This document shows positions 34,125 through 42,828 of a stretch of DNA of 64,000 nucleotides, in pieces. The stretch lies in the NCBI GenBank assembly GCA_033764965.1, contig JANRIN010000135.1, positions 22,944 through 86,943 on the forward strand. The letters run 5' to 3'. Source of the DNA: JSC-12 sp033764965. Its GTDB lineage: Bacteria; Cyanobacteriota; Cyanobacteriia; Leptolyngbyales; Leptolyngbyaceae. The translations under genes and the position numbers were made by a program. Numbering within the stretch: the stretch's first letter is position 1; every line of letters begins with the position of its first letter. The notes beneath the pieces are model-generated. The model was not told the origin of the DNA. It searched no databases and was given only the letters and a program-made list of their open reading frames with translations.

Positions 34125-36449
34125 CTATGAATTGGTGCTACCATCATTTTTCACAGCAATTTCATCAAGGGCGTGAGATGTTTGTGGACCCACAACGCCG
34201 TCAGAAGGAATGATCTGTGGATCATGTTCTTTCTTAAATTTGGCAACTGCTAACCTAGTTTCCTCACTGTAAATACCATTTGCTTGAATAGGTATTCCAG
34301 CTTCATTAAGTGTTTCTTGCACCTTTTGGACTGCTTCAGCGTCCTTCTCCCCAACCAGCATTCGATACTCTCCTCGACCACAAGCTTCTAGAGTAGGCTG
34401 ACCTGCAAAACGTTGGGAGCGAAATTGAGAAGGCTTTGATCCAGGTGGATTTTCTGGTAGGAGAGGTCCAAATAAAGGTTTCACATTTCTGAAGTTATTC
34501 TGTCTGACAGGTAGGTCATAATCGATAGTAATTGGTACATCCCTTGTAAGGCCCATATTTTCCAGTTTGCTCATAGGGATAGTAAGTTTTTTTTGAAAAA
34601 AATTACCCAAGTTTCCAGGGCAAAAATCCACAGTATCTTTGACGTGAACATGTGGTTCCCAATAGATTCGACCCGACATTCCTTTCGCCGAATCGACTGT
34701 GTCAACGTTAATAATGACCGGTCCGCTCAATACGCGGTCATCATCACCAAACAGATCACTGCCCTCACCCCTACGCCCGGTACCGCCAGCAATGTTTGCT
34801 GCCGCATTGAAGGGGTCATTGTAAAGGATATCAACATGTACAAGTACTATCGAACTTGGACCAATCGCCTCTTCAAGCGGAAGTTCAATACTAGTACCAG
34901 TAAATCCTTGCAGTATAATTGGCAAATTGAAGCGGATTGCGGTAAGGATCTTTCCATCAATTGCATTATAAGTATCTTCTATCGCACTTTTATCAACCTT
35001 GGCAGCTTCAGCAACGCAATCAGGAGCTTTAAAGTTAAATTCTTCTGAGGTTGCTGCAAAGTAAGTTTCCCAGACCGGTCTTACTTTACTACACTGAGTG
35101 TAAGTCTCGGTCAAGGAAGGAATTAGTGTCCTAAGCCTACCCCAATTAGCCTTTGCCAGTTCAGGATCTGGATAAGGTTTGCAAGGTGTATTCAAATCAG
35201 CAGCAGAGTCAGTTCGAGACTGTCCTATTGATGGGTCACCAGATGTAGCTGAAGACACAGGATTTGCATTAATTGATTTCTGTATTTCACTCTCTTTTTC
35301 ACAATTTGAACACTTTTGCTGAATTGGCAATTGGTTGGATACTTGTTTTACTTGAACTGCTCTAGCTTGTTGCACTACATGCGTCAATTCATGAGCAGTC
35401 AACGCATCCTTCCCAGGAGCCTTCCCCGCACCAAAGTAAACGTCTTGTTTGTGGGTAAACGCCTGAGCATTCAAATCCCGGTTCATCTGTACCGCTTCGC
35501 TGTCGGTGTGAACCCGTACCTGGCTAAAGTCAGTGCGGAAGCGGGATTCCATGAAGCCTTTTACATCCTGGGGTAAGGGGCTGCCGCCACCCTTACTGCT
35601 ATTCAACCGACTTTCCAGGTTGCCACCCGCCTGTAAGCTACCATCGGTTGCCCGTTGCAAGGATGGCTTTGTCTGTACAGCCTCCTCTTCTTCCGGCATC
35701 TCCTGTCGCTGCACCGTATTTGCCAGTGGTTTCGTCTGGACCTCTTCCTCCTCTAGCACGGCTTCCCGTTGAAGTGAGGGAGTGGGGAGTCGGGAGTCGG
35801 GAGTCGGGGATGCTTTGGTCTGTAGGGCTTCCTCTTCCTCTGGCATGGCTTCTCGTTGCAGGGTATTTGCTAGCCCTTTAGTCTGCACTTCCTCCTCTTC
35901 TGGCATTTCTTCCCGCTGCACCAGGGGTGTAATCGTTGCTGCTAAGGGTTTTGTCTGTAGCTCTTCTTCAGAGTCTGAGAGAGGTGAAAGGGCAAGGGGC
36001 AAGGGTGAAAGGTCGCTCCCTTCGCCTTTTCCCTTTTCCCCTTCCCCTAACGCACCTTCTTCTAACAAATATCCCGCTGGTTCAGGCATACTCATCACCT
36101 GAGCGGCAACGCGATCGGCTTCCTGCTCGTACGGGTCTCCTGGTTTGCCAACCGTTAACTTCGCTTGCACTGGAGAAACCGCAGGTTCTGGCGGGTAGAG
36201 CGGCATTGGCAAGATGCTGCGATGCCGTGGCATCATCTCATTGGGTTTTGTTTGAGCATCAGGTGGAAAATCAGATGCTACAAATGCTTTTGGATCAGAC
36301 CACCAGTCGTCTGACTGTTCAGCATCCTCATCAACCTCCTCAAACGGGCGAGATTGAAATTGAGGCGATATCTTGAAGATAGACGGTGAATAGGTCGATG
36401 AACTATTTGCTTTGGAACCACTTGCTTTGGACCTCATGAACCCGCTCAT
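34125..36449 (-). CDS. DUF4157 eCIS-associated protein with PG-binding end
   Basis: A 774-residue protein. Residues 1-270 are disordered, with repeated linear motifs of the form LQREAMPEEEEVQTK. The DUF4157 domain lies at about 290-365, with the metallopeptidase-like HELTH (about 352-356). Residues about 420-690 are an unrecognised domain (PDPELAKANWGRLRTLIPSL; IYWEPHVHVKDTVDFC). A peptidoglycan-binding domain ends the protein (about 697-765; VQKVQETLNEAGIPIQANGI). DUF4157 marks proteins linked to extracellular contractile injection systems and is thought to serve as cargo or a maturation module. The gene is the last of the minus-strand arm. It is a paralogue of the gene at 53150-55222, nearly identical over its first 130 residues; the middle domain, the likely toxin, is not shared. 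Confidence 0.85.
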   Translation of the reverse strand: MSGFMRSKASGSKANSSSTYSPSIFKISPQFQSRPFEEVDEDAEQSDDWWSDPKAFVASDFPPDAQTKPNEMMPRHRSILPMPLYPPEPAVSPVQAKLTVGKPGDPYEQEADRVAAQVMSMPEPAGYLLEEGALGEGEKGKGEGSDLSPLPLALSPLSDSEEELQTKPLAATITPLVQREEMPEEEEVQTKGLANTLQREAMPEEEEALQTKASPTPDSRLPTPSLQREAVLEEEEVQTKPLANTVQRQEMPEEEEAVQTKPSLQRATDGSLQAGGNLESRLNSSKGGGSPLPQDVKGFMESRFRTDFSQVRVHTDSEAVQMNRDLNAQAFTHKQDVYFGAGKAPGKDALTAHELTHVVQQARAVQVKQVSNQLPIQQKCSNCEKESEIQKSINANPVSSATSGDPSIGQSRTDSAADLNTPCKPYPDPELAKANWGRLRTLIPSLTETYTQCSKVRPVWETYFAATSEEFNFKAPDCVAEAAKVDKSAIEDTYNAIDGKILTAIRFNLPIILQGFTGTSIELPLEEAIGPSSIVLVHVDILYNDPFNAAANIAGGTGRRGEGSDLFGDDDRVLSGPVIINVDTVDSAKGMSGRIYWEPHVHVKDTVDFCPGNLGNFFQKKLTIPMSKLENMGLTRDVPITIDYDLPVRQNNFRNVKPLFGPLLPENPPGSKPSQFRSQRFAGQPTLEACGRGEYRMLVGEKDAEAVQKVQETLNEAGIPIQANGIYSEETRLAVAKFKKEHDPQIIPSDGVVGPQTSHALDEIAVKNDGSTNS
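35660..35925 (-). repeat. Coding repeats for an acidic linear motif
   Basis: Five units of about 20-26 codons encode (V/L)QRxxMPEEEExxQTK followed by a spacer. They lie in the disordered N-terminal part of the first DUF4157 protein and are missing from its paralogue. Confidence 0.75.
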
Positions 36450-36492
36450 AGCCCACCCCTGAAGTTTGAGTGTAGAGATAGATGTTTATATG

Positions 36493-36568
36493 ATAGGGGG
36501 GAAAAGGGGAAAGGGTAAGGGGGAAAGGCGAAAGGTGAAAGGCGAAAGGCGGAGTATCCTATTCTTTT
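36493..36568. repeat. Polypurine tract with 21-bp inverted match
   Basis: A run of GGGGAAA/GGCGAAA units (36493-36550) is followed by GGAGTATCCTATTCTTTT. The 21 bases at 36548-36568 recur as an exact reverse complement at 53044-53064, upstream of the other DUF4157 gene. Confidence 0.8.
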
Positions 36569-36607
36569 CGGGTATGTCAATTAAAGTATGGCTATTACCC
36601 TTTCCAT

Positions 36608-36724
36608 CCGCCCGCGACTAAAGGGCGGGCTAACTGGCGAAGTCCATTGAAATGGACTAAAATCCTCTCCTAGTCTGCTTTGGCAGACTTTATATGACTA
36701 GCCCGCACTTTAGTCGCGGGTGGA
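36608..36724. repeat. Cloverleaf-like palindromic repeat
   Basis: A 13-bp perfect outer stem (CCCGCGACTAAAG at 36611-36623, CTTTAGTCGCGGG at 36708-36720) encloses a GCGGGCT/AGCCCGC stem and two hairpins: AGTCCATT/AATGGACT (36641-36658) and AGTCTGC/GCAGACT (36672-36689). It is probably a non-autonomous mobile repeat or a structured RNA; it lies between the DUF4157 and PAAR genes. Confidence 0.7.
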
Positions 36725-36774
36725 GATAGAGCGAAGACAAAGCCTGTCTTTACACAAAATTCTGAACATACCCA

Positions 36775-36838
36775 TTCTTTCCCCTTGTCCCTTTCCCCTT
36801 GTTCCCTTGTCCCTTTCCCCTTTCCCCCTTCCCCCCTC
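36775..36838. repeat. Polypyrimidine tract
   Basis: A CCCCTTT/CCCTTGT run directly precedes the stop codon of the PAAR gene. It belongs to the same family as the tracts at 36.5, 52.6, 53.0 and 56.7 kb. Confidence 0.75.
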
Positions 36839-36839
36839 C

Positions 36840-37322
36840 TTAAGAGCCAATCAAAACAGTCGGCTCACCTACAGCAATGCTATTAACTGAAAGCGTTTCT
36901 TGAATTGTGTCAGTTTGACGACAGGCAGGCAAATCGTTGATTAACACAGTCTGTGAACCATTGATCACCACACCCACTCCATGAGGGATCACGACATACG
37001 GCACAGCGCAAATGTGCTTATCAGCATTAAAACCTGCCATTAACTTCGCCATGTTTTGTGCTGCATTTTTGATGGTGTTTGCCAGATTGGTTTCGGCTGC
37101 GGCAGCACCGGGAGTTCCTTTCGCAGCAGTTGCGGCTGCTTGTGCCTTAGCAATATCTTGAACACCCTGATTAAAAGTGGCGATTAATTGAGCCGCTTGT
37201 GCTGCTGAGATCCCTCGCCAAGCAGGTTTCCCTCCAATCAACACATTAGGGCTACCAGGTCCGGGCTTCAACGGATCTCCATGAGCAGTGAGATCAAACA
37301 GACGTGCCGCAGGGATAGACAT
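36840..37322 (-). CDS. PAAR-domain spike-tip protein
   Basis: A 160-residue protein with a split PAAR fold. The start MSIPAARLFDLTAHGDPL and PNVLIGGKPAWR, and the end VVIPHGVGVVINGSQTVLIN and AVGEPTVLIGS, are PAAR-like strands. They are separated by an Ala-rich helical insert (about 38-95). PAAR proteins sharpen the spike of contractile injection systems and may carry effectors. It lies 15 nt after the spike gene and has AAGGAG 10 nt before the ATG. The helical insert could be a docking surface. Confidence 0.88.
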   Translation of the reverse strand: MSIPAARLFDLTAHGDPLKPGPGSPNVLIGGKPAWRGISAAQAAQLIATFNQGVQDIAKAQAAATAAKGTPGAAAAETNLANTIKNAAQNMAKLMAGFNADKHICAVPYVVIPHGVGVVINGSQTVLINDLPACRQTDTIQETLSVNSIAVGEPTVLIGS

Positions 37323-37336
37323 CAGTTTTTGTCTCC

Positions 37337-39007
37337 TTAGTTCAATTTAATCAAACTGCCTCGAACCGTAATCACACCTCCTGCGGTGATACTAATATTG
37401 CCGTTTGCCTCAATTTTGAGATCGCCAGTAGATTGAATGCTGATACTGCCATCACTGTCATTCAGATAGATTTTGTGACCTTTTGTGGTTTCAATACAAA
37501 CGCCAGCTTTACTACTGTTGTCCTCTTCAATGAATTGAATCTGATGCCCTGTGCGAGTCTTAAAGGTACGAAGCCGAACTTTACTATTTTGGACATTCTC
37601 ATTGATTGAATTGGGTGGCGCATCCTGCCCATTCCACACTCCACCCAAAATGTAAGGGCGGTGAATATCCCCATGCTCAAATGCCACTAATACTTCGTCA
37701 TCAATTTCGGGTAAGCAATCGAAGCCCCGCTGATTACCTGCACCAATGCTGACGACTCTTGCCCAATTGCTAGCGTGATCTTCTGTAAGCGTTGGAAACT
37801 TTACCTTAACTCGTCCCCAGCCTTCTGGATCTTCGTTATCTGTCACGATACCCACTAAAAACGTTTGCCCCGGTTGAGGGCGATGCGGTGGAGCCAGCGT
37901 TGTCAACAAATCACCACTACGAAGACCTCGAACACTAAATTCAGTCGAGTAGATTCTTTCTGTATAAACATGGCGGGTTTCAGTAATGTAGTACTTACCC
38001 GTATGAGGACCCAAATCAGTTAGTTCTACAACCCGACCAGGGCGAATTTCTGGGCTTCCTTCTGCTTCAGCATCTGCATAGACAAACTGCCCTCCTAGTT
38101 CATCACAAATTGACTGTGCCATTAAATCAGCTTCTTTAGGCTGAAAAACGGGGCGATCGACCATAATCATCTTCGGATTAGAGGGTCTGTTATTAAAAGC
38201 TGTACTCGTGCTGCTTCCCCTTTGGGCTTGAGTCTGATCCGTCGAAGTAATCAGTTTCTCGGTATTAGCTGTGGCGATAATTGGACGTTTGTTGCCATAA
38301 TCCCAACCCCGTACTTCAACTTCTTTAACTTGTTCAGCACTGGTGACTCGAACCCTGAAATTGCGAATATCCCTTAACCACTTCAGATCGAGTGTCTTCT
38401 CTGATTTGGGTTTGCGGAAATAAAGTTTTCCATCCTGGATAAATAGCTCAAATCCAATCCTGGCTGCTCGTTCCCGCAAAAACTCCATATTTGTTTGGTT
38501 TTGCTGAAAAACGTAGGCATGAACAATGCCACTGTCGTCTAGTGTTTTGATTGAAATTCCTACTTCTTCTACAATTTTCTTGACGATGTCGCTATCGGTC
38601 ATATTCTGGAAGGAACGGTTAAACACTCCTCGATGTAAACGATGTGAAACGTCATACCCTCGAATTACAATAGGAGCCTGCGTTCTCTCAGTGAAATGAG
38701 TTTCGATCGCCGTAATTTCTCCTTCTAAAATATCTCCTGCTTTTCTATCTTCAGAGTCACTGCCTACATCAGTACTTGGACTAAATCCAATCGTGATTGG
38801 TTTGCCAATTTTGAGCACGTCCTGATGCTTCCAGGGTTGGCTGTTCGGCTTCCCAGGTTGGTAAGAGTTTTTTAGAACCAGTGTAAACATTCCTGGTTGG
38901 TGCAAACTCTCTTCTACGATCACCTCAAGAATGTCCTCCATTAATTCTGATGGAGGTTCAGCGTTATCAATTCTCAACCTTGGCAGTGCCCGGTAATTAA
39001 CAGCCAT
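37337..39007 (-). CDS. VgrG/gp5-like spike protein
   Basis: A 556-residue spike protein, the counterpart of Afp8/Pvc8. Residues 1-350 are the gpD-like part (IVIRGYDVSHRLHRGVF; VYADAEAEGSPEIRPGRVV). The OB-fold begins near 380 (LVGIVTDNEDPEGWGRVKVK) and contains CLPEIDDEVLVAFEHGDIHR. A short beta-helix closes the protein (GSISIQSTGDLKIEANGNIS). It would form the trimeric needle under the inner tube and bind the PAAR tip. Neighbours are the tube adaptor 10 nt upstream and PAAR downstream. Confidence 0.92.
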   Translation of the reverse strand: MAVNYRALPRLRIDNAEPPSELMEDILEVIVEESLHQPGMFTLVLKNSYQPGKPNSQPWKHQDVLKIGKPITIGFSPSTDVGSDSEDRKAGDILEGEITAIETHFTERTQAPIVIRGYDVSHRLHRGVFNRSFQNMTDSDIVKKIVEEVGISIKTLDDSGIVHAYVFQQNQTNMEFLRERAARIGFELFIQDGKLYFRKPKSEKTLDLKWLRDIRNFRVRVTSAEQVKEVEVRGWDYGNKRPIIATANTEKLITSTDQTQAQRGSSTSTAFNNRPSNPKMIMVDRPVFQPKEADLMAQSICDELGGQFVYADAEAEGSPEIRPGRVVELTDLGPHTGKYYITETRHVYTERIYSTEFSVRGLRSGDLLTTLAPPHRPQPGQTFLVGIVTDNEDPEGWGRVKVKFPTLTEDHASNWARVVSIGAGNQRGFDCLPEIDDEVLVAFEHGDIHRPYILGGVWNGQDAPPNSINENVQNSKVRLRTFKTRTGHQIQFIEEDNSSKAGVCIETTKGHKIYLNDSDGSISIQSTGDLKIEANGNISITAGGVITVRGSLIKLN

Positions 39008-39016
39008 TTCTCTTGC

Positions 39017-39574
39017 TTATCCCCTATTGCGCCCTTGGCTTTGGCTCATTCGAGTTTCGTAGTTGTCATTAACCGGATCAACCACAGGAGAAGGTGATTG
39101 TGAGTCGAGTGCAGCAGGACTATCTGCTTCAACAAGGGTAAGACTGTTGATAACAGCGCGCACAGGTGTACCATCGGACAAAAACATACTCAACTTGTAA
39201 CTTAATCTTTCAATAAAGCAATACTCTAAATATTTTCTGTTGTTTCCCCAGGAAAATACATAAATTGGTGGTCGCTGTTTGCCATTTACAAATTGTGTTG
39301 CCGTCTTAAACGGTTTAATACATTTCTCAAACACATCTCTCGATGTTCCTTCTTCTTCATAGGTATCGAAAATAATGTTACTCACAGTAATTTTGTGAGG
39401 TGGAATATTGGAGAAGCTGACTTTAGGTTTACCTGATTTCTCATCTCGGACACCAGGGCTACCGTCTGTCTGAATAGTCTCCTCAAAAGCCAACTCGGTT
39501 GGATTAAACATAAACTCAATGGGATCACCCTCCCCACTAGCTGCGGGAGTGAGCTTGGCTTTCTCAAGAACCAT
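39017..39574 (-). CDS. LysM-type tube-baseplate adaptor (Afp7-like)
   Basis: A 185-residue protein of the CIS tube/LysM adaptor family: IEFMFNPTELAFEETIQTDG near the start, then IFDTYEEEGTSRDVFEKCIK and PPIYVFSWGN. Afp7/gp53-like adaptors link the spike to the first tube ring. I chose ATG at 39574, with GAGGTG upstream; a TTG directly before it is possible. It sits between the 851-residue protein and the spike gene, the usual place for this family. Confidence 0.85.
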   Translation of the reverse strand: MVLEKAKLTPAASGEGDPIEFMFNPTELAFEETIQTDGSPGVRDEKSGKPKVSFSNIPPHKITVSNIIFDTYEEEGTSRDVFEKCIKPFKTATQFVNGKQRPPIYVFSWGNNRKYLEYCFIERLSYKLSMFLSDGTPVRAVINSLTLVEADSPAALDSQSPSPVVDPVNDNYETRMSQSQGRNRG

Positions 39575-39584
39575 CAACTACACC

Positions 39585-42140
39585 TCATAAACGCCTTTTA
39601 TAGGTTCCATGTTTCTCTCTAACTGCCTCTAGCCTAAATTGAATGAATTTATAAACTGTTCGAGTTAATACTTCCAATGGACGTTCCACAGGATGAGTGA
39701 CTAAGGGAGGTCCTCGATCAGAATCAGCGCCATTTGTCGTTGTAGAACTTGATAAGTTAAACTGCCAACAATTTGCAACATCTATCCATAACGACTGAGC
39801 AGAGACAGTATGACTACAGCGTTCTCGATCAAGCACAAAGCGGTCGCGCACTTGTCGATAAACCATTTGCGCTAAAAACTCAAATGCTTCCTCATCGATT
39901 GCATTTTCTGCTTCTACATGAGTTAAGGATTGAGAGGTCGTTACTTCCGAATTAAGCAGAGGGCTAATCAGAGTATATTCCTGATCATCTCCGTGCTCAC
40001 TGATCACATTGGAACTCTCGCTTGCCCAAGGACTCACAAGTTCCTCAACGCTCGGTGACTGTGTACTAAGTGATTGTGTACTAAATTGAGTTTCCCAAGA
40101 CTCAGTAACAGTTGGTGTAACTTCGCTTTGCTTGAGCAAATCCTCAAAACTAGACCAATCAGTCGGTGCTTCACCGATTAGGGTTGAATTTGCATCAGTT
40201 GACGGACTCAACCTGATAACACTGGGAGAATTTACTATTCCAACAGGTTTTTCGGCTTCAACAGGTTCTTTAGCCTGAGCATCAGATACTTGTGAAGCTT
40301 CTACATCTTCAGCCAAAAACTCAGTGAATTGGGAGAGCAAAGGGCTAGTTGTTTCTGTTAAAGGTTGAACCTGTCCGAGAGGATAGTTGTGGACTAATGC
40401 CGGAAACGCTAAATGGTCGTAAATAGGAGCAGGCTCATTGCCTTCTCCATTCTGATTTGAAACACTAGGAAGAATTTGAGCAACTTTTGCTGGAGAAGCA
40501 TCAGGGGTAATAATTTCATCAACATTTTCGTTGATACCACTTGCTTGAAATGGTTTGAAGTTCTCTTCTGTTGGCTTCCCAGGAACTGCTTCCAGCTCTA
40601 ATTGGAGTTCTGATTCTGTTGAAAGCGATGTTAAAGAAGGGGGTTCTCTTTCAGTAAACGTAGATTCACTGTCTACAGAAATAAGTTCTTCTGAAATCAA
40701 TGAATCAGTAAACTCAGTTGTAGGAGATGATTCCTGCGCCTGTTCTTGAATTTCGGGAAGAGGTTCTAAACTCGGCTGGACTGTGAATATTTCTACATCT
40801 CCTAAATCATTTATCGTATCAACACTGGTTTCCGAGGAATCTAACTCAGAAACTGGAGCGATCGCTTCTACCTGCTCTGATTCGACTTCAACTTGACGCT
40901 GAATGGGAGAATTTAGAAACTCTAACTGGGGTGAAATAATCTGTTGAGGCTGTAGGTCAATTAAATCTGGCTCAGCTTGTAATTCACCCTTTAACGGAAT
41001 GGTCGGTTCTCCAGAAGCATTGGTTAATTCTGGTGATTGTTGAGTAGGCTCAAGTAATAAACCTGTATCAATTACATTGATGTTTGTAGGGCTAATTGAA
41101 CTACGCGTTTCATCAGTGGCGATCGCTGGTGTTTCAAGTAAATTCTCAGTTTGAAGCTCGCGCTGAATCACCAGTGAGGCATCTTGTTGGATAGGTTCAA
41201 CCTCTTCCGATACTGCTGATGCTGTGGGAGGAACACCTTCGTCTAAGGCATTGATATCTGAAGTTAAATTGACTTGTAGTTGGATAGGAGATGGACTTCC
41301 GGTTTGTGTTAACTCAGGTTCATCTAATGAGGAAGTTTGAGGAGATTGCTCAGCAAATCCAGTAGCCCATTCTTCTGTTCTAGAAATTAATTGTGCAGAG
41401 CTTGTTTCTCCAAGGATGGGTGGACTAGCTGTTTCTAAAGCTTCTGATACAACCTCTTCGGTTACTTGCGGATGAGCAGCTAACTGTAGTTGAGGAGAAA
41501 CAACGTCCAAATACTGACTATCCTCCAAAGGCACTTCACCAGAAGCTGGCTGAGTTGCTGATGCATCCTCAACTCGTGCTTGAACAGTTTCTGGAAGCGA
41601 GAGTTGAGCTTGGATTTGGTCTTGAACTTCAGATTGGATTTGTCTAGGTGTAGAAGTAACCTGCCCGGTTATTTGAGAAGCATCAAAAAATGTATTCTCC
41701 GTCAGCTCACTTGTTGAGTCTATAAACTGTGAAATCTGAAAATTAGATGTTTCAACCAGTGGTTGTCGAGGTGCCAGAGATTGATGTTGAACCAAAGGCG
41801 CAAGAGTCTCAAATATTTGAACAGGTGTTGTGTTTGGTGGGGAATTTAGGTTTGTTTGAGAATTAACCGACCAAGGATCAAGAAATTTTGCTGAGACTGT
41901 AGAGGTTTCACCACTAGGCTGATGTAAAAACGTGCTATCAATCTCCTGATATAGCTCAAAACGCTCCAATGCATCTGCTTCTAAAAGCTGTCCTAGAGAG
42001 AGATGAGCTGTTAATGATGGCGAAGATTGCTCTGGGGAAGGGGTAAACTGTCCCAGTGGAGGCAGAGGTTTGAGAAACTGAACTACCTGACCTAATGGAT
42101 TGAATTGCCCAAGTGAATTAGATAAACCAAGAGGTCGCAT
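39585..42140 (-). CDS. 851-residue low-complexity protein in the CIS operon
   Basis: I do not recognise this protein. It begins with Leu-Gly-Gln-Phe repeats (LGQFNPLGQVVQFLKPLPPL). The region from about 60 to 735 is acidic, rich in Glu, Ser, Thr, Gln and Pro, with almost no predicted core. The last 100 residues look folded (FEFLAQMVYRQVRDRFVLDR; WIDVANCWQFNLS; FIQFRLEAVREKHG). It lies between a tube gene and the tube adaptor. No other tape-measure candidate is visible in the window, so it may be the length ruler, but its composition is not the helical one of known rulers. A packaging or membrane-contact protein is also possible. Confidence 0.5.
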   Translation of the reverse strand: MRPLGLSNSLGQFNPLGQVVQFLKPLPPLGQFTPSPEQSSPSLTAHLSLGQLLEADALERFELYQEIDSTFLHQPSGETSTVSAKFLDPWSVNSQTNLNSPPNTTPVQIFETLAPLVQHQSLAPRQPLVETSNFQISQFIDSTSELTENTFFDASQITGQVTSTPRQIQSEVQDQIQAQLSLPETVQARVEDASATQPASGEVPLEDSQYLDVVSPQLQLAAHPQVTEEVVSEALETASPPILGETSSAQLISRTEEWATGFAEQSPQTSSLDEPELTQTGSPSPIQLQVNLTSDINALDEGVPPTASAVSEEVEPIQQDASLVIQRELQTENLLETPAIATDETRSSISPTNINVIDTGLLLEPTQQSPELTNASGEPTIPLKGELQAEPDLIDLQPQQIISPQLEFLNSPIQRQVEVESEQVEAIAPVSELDSSETSVDTINDLGDVEIFTVQPSLEPLPEIQEQAQESSPTTEFTDSLISEELISVDSESTFTEREPPSLTSLSTESELQLELEAVPGKPTEENFKPFQASGINENVDEIITPDASPAKVAQILPSVSNQNGEGNEPAPIYDHLAFPALVHNYPLGQVQPLTETTSPLLSQFTEFLAEDVEASQVSDAQAKEPVEAEKPVGIVNSPSVIRLSPSTDANSTLIGEAPTDWSSFEDLLKQSEVTPTVTESWETQFSTQSLSTQSPSVEELVSPWASESSNVISEHGDDQEYTLISPLLNSEVTTSQSLTHVEAENAIDEEAFEFLAQMVYRQVRDRFVLDRERCSHTVSAQSLWIDVANCWQFNLSSSTTTNGADSDRGPPLVTHPVERPLEVLTRTVYKFIQFRLEAVREKHGTYKRRL

Positions 42141-42154
42141 AGAAAGTTCTCACA

Positions 42155-42676
42155 CTATGAAGTACTACCGGGGAAATAACCTGTTTTGTCTCGACCTCTT
42201 GTTAGTTCCTCAATCCCCCCAGCCCTAGATGCTTTTACTTGAAGCCCTTCATAAGCTAAAGTTAATTCTTCAATTGCGACAGCACTAGAGTCTGCTTGAA
42301 GCGCAGGAGCTTTCCAACCCACTGGAACAGCACCAATCAGCGTCCAACATTGCATCGTTTCACCCGATTGATTGAAGACGATAATGTTGATATTTCGCCG
42401 CTTTCTGGGCTTTCCTGCCAAGATATCCTCAATCCAAGTCCAGAACGCTAGATCATTTGTGCTTCCTCGCTTTAAAGTAATATCTGAAAATTCGGGCTGT
42501 CCTAACAAAACTCGCTGTTGGTCATTGACGCCGCCTTCTCGATGGGTTTCGTGCTTGATTTGAATTCCTAAGCCCGAACATTCAGTGAAAGACGCTTTAA
42601 TCGTGCTTTCCATCTCCACATAGAAACGATTTGCAGTGACGTAATTCAGTTCACGGTAAGCACCTGTTTGAGTCAT
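42155..42676 (-). CDS. Phage-tail-like inner tube protein (third paralogue)
   Basis: A 173-residue tube protein of the T4 gp19 family: YVTANRFYVEMESTIKASFT, then CSGLGIQIKHETHREGG, ITLKRGSTNDLAFWTWIED and a C-terminal VAIEELTLAYEGLQVK strand. Position next to the adaptor gene suggests the initiating ring of the tube (Afp5-like), while the two paralogues near the sheath build the shaft. ATG at 42676 is chosen, with GGAGG upstream and the stop of the 48-residue gene 5 nt before it. Confidence 0.9.
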   Translation of the reverse strand: MTQTGAYRELNYVTANRFYVEMESTIKASFTECSGLGIQIKHETHREGGVNDQQRVLLGQPEFSDITLKRGSTNDLAFWTWIEDILAGKPRKRRNINIIVFNQSGETMQCWTLIGAVPVGWKAPALQADSSAVAIEELTLAYEGLQVKASRAGGIEELTRGRDKTGYFPGSTS

Positions 42677-42681
42677 CAGCG

Positions 42682-42828
42682 TTATTTCCTCCATTTACCC
42701 ACGCGATCGCGCTGATTTCGTATCTCCTCTTCCATTAACCTGTAGACGCGATCGCTTAATTTACGCAGCAAAATCGGATTATCCAAGATTTGTGTTGCAA
42801 GATTGACAATTTTATTCGGACGGCTCAT
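42682..42828 (-). CDS. 48-residue basic protein of the CIS operon
   Basis: A small frame on the minus strand encodes 48 residues: MSRPNKIVNLATQILDNPIL, then LRKLSDRVYRLMEEEIRNQR and DRVGKWRK. It is charged and helical. It overlaps the end of the pseudokinase gene by 17 nt and ends 5 nt before the tube start, so it is tightly coupled. The LSDRVYxLMxEE pattern is one I associate with short proteins in phage-tail-like clusters. Its role is unknown, perhaps assembly or tube initiation. Confidence 0.75.
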   Translation of the reverse strand: MSRPNKIVNLATQILDNPILLRKLSDRVYRLMEEEIRNQRDRVGKWRK

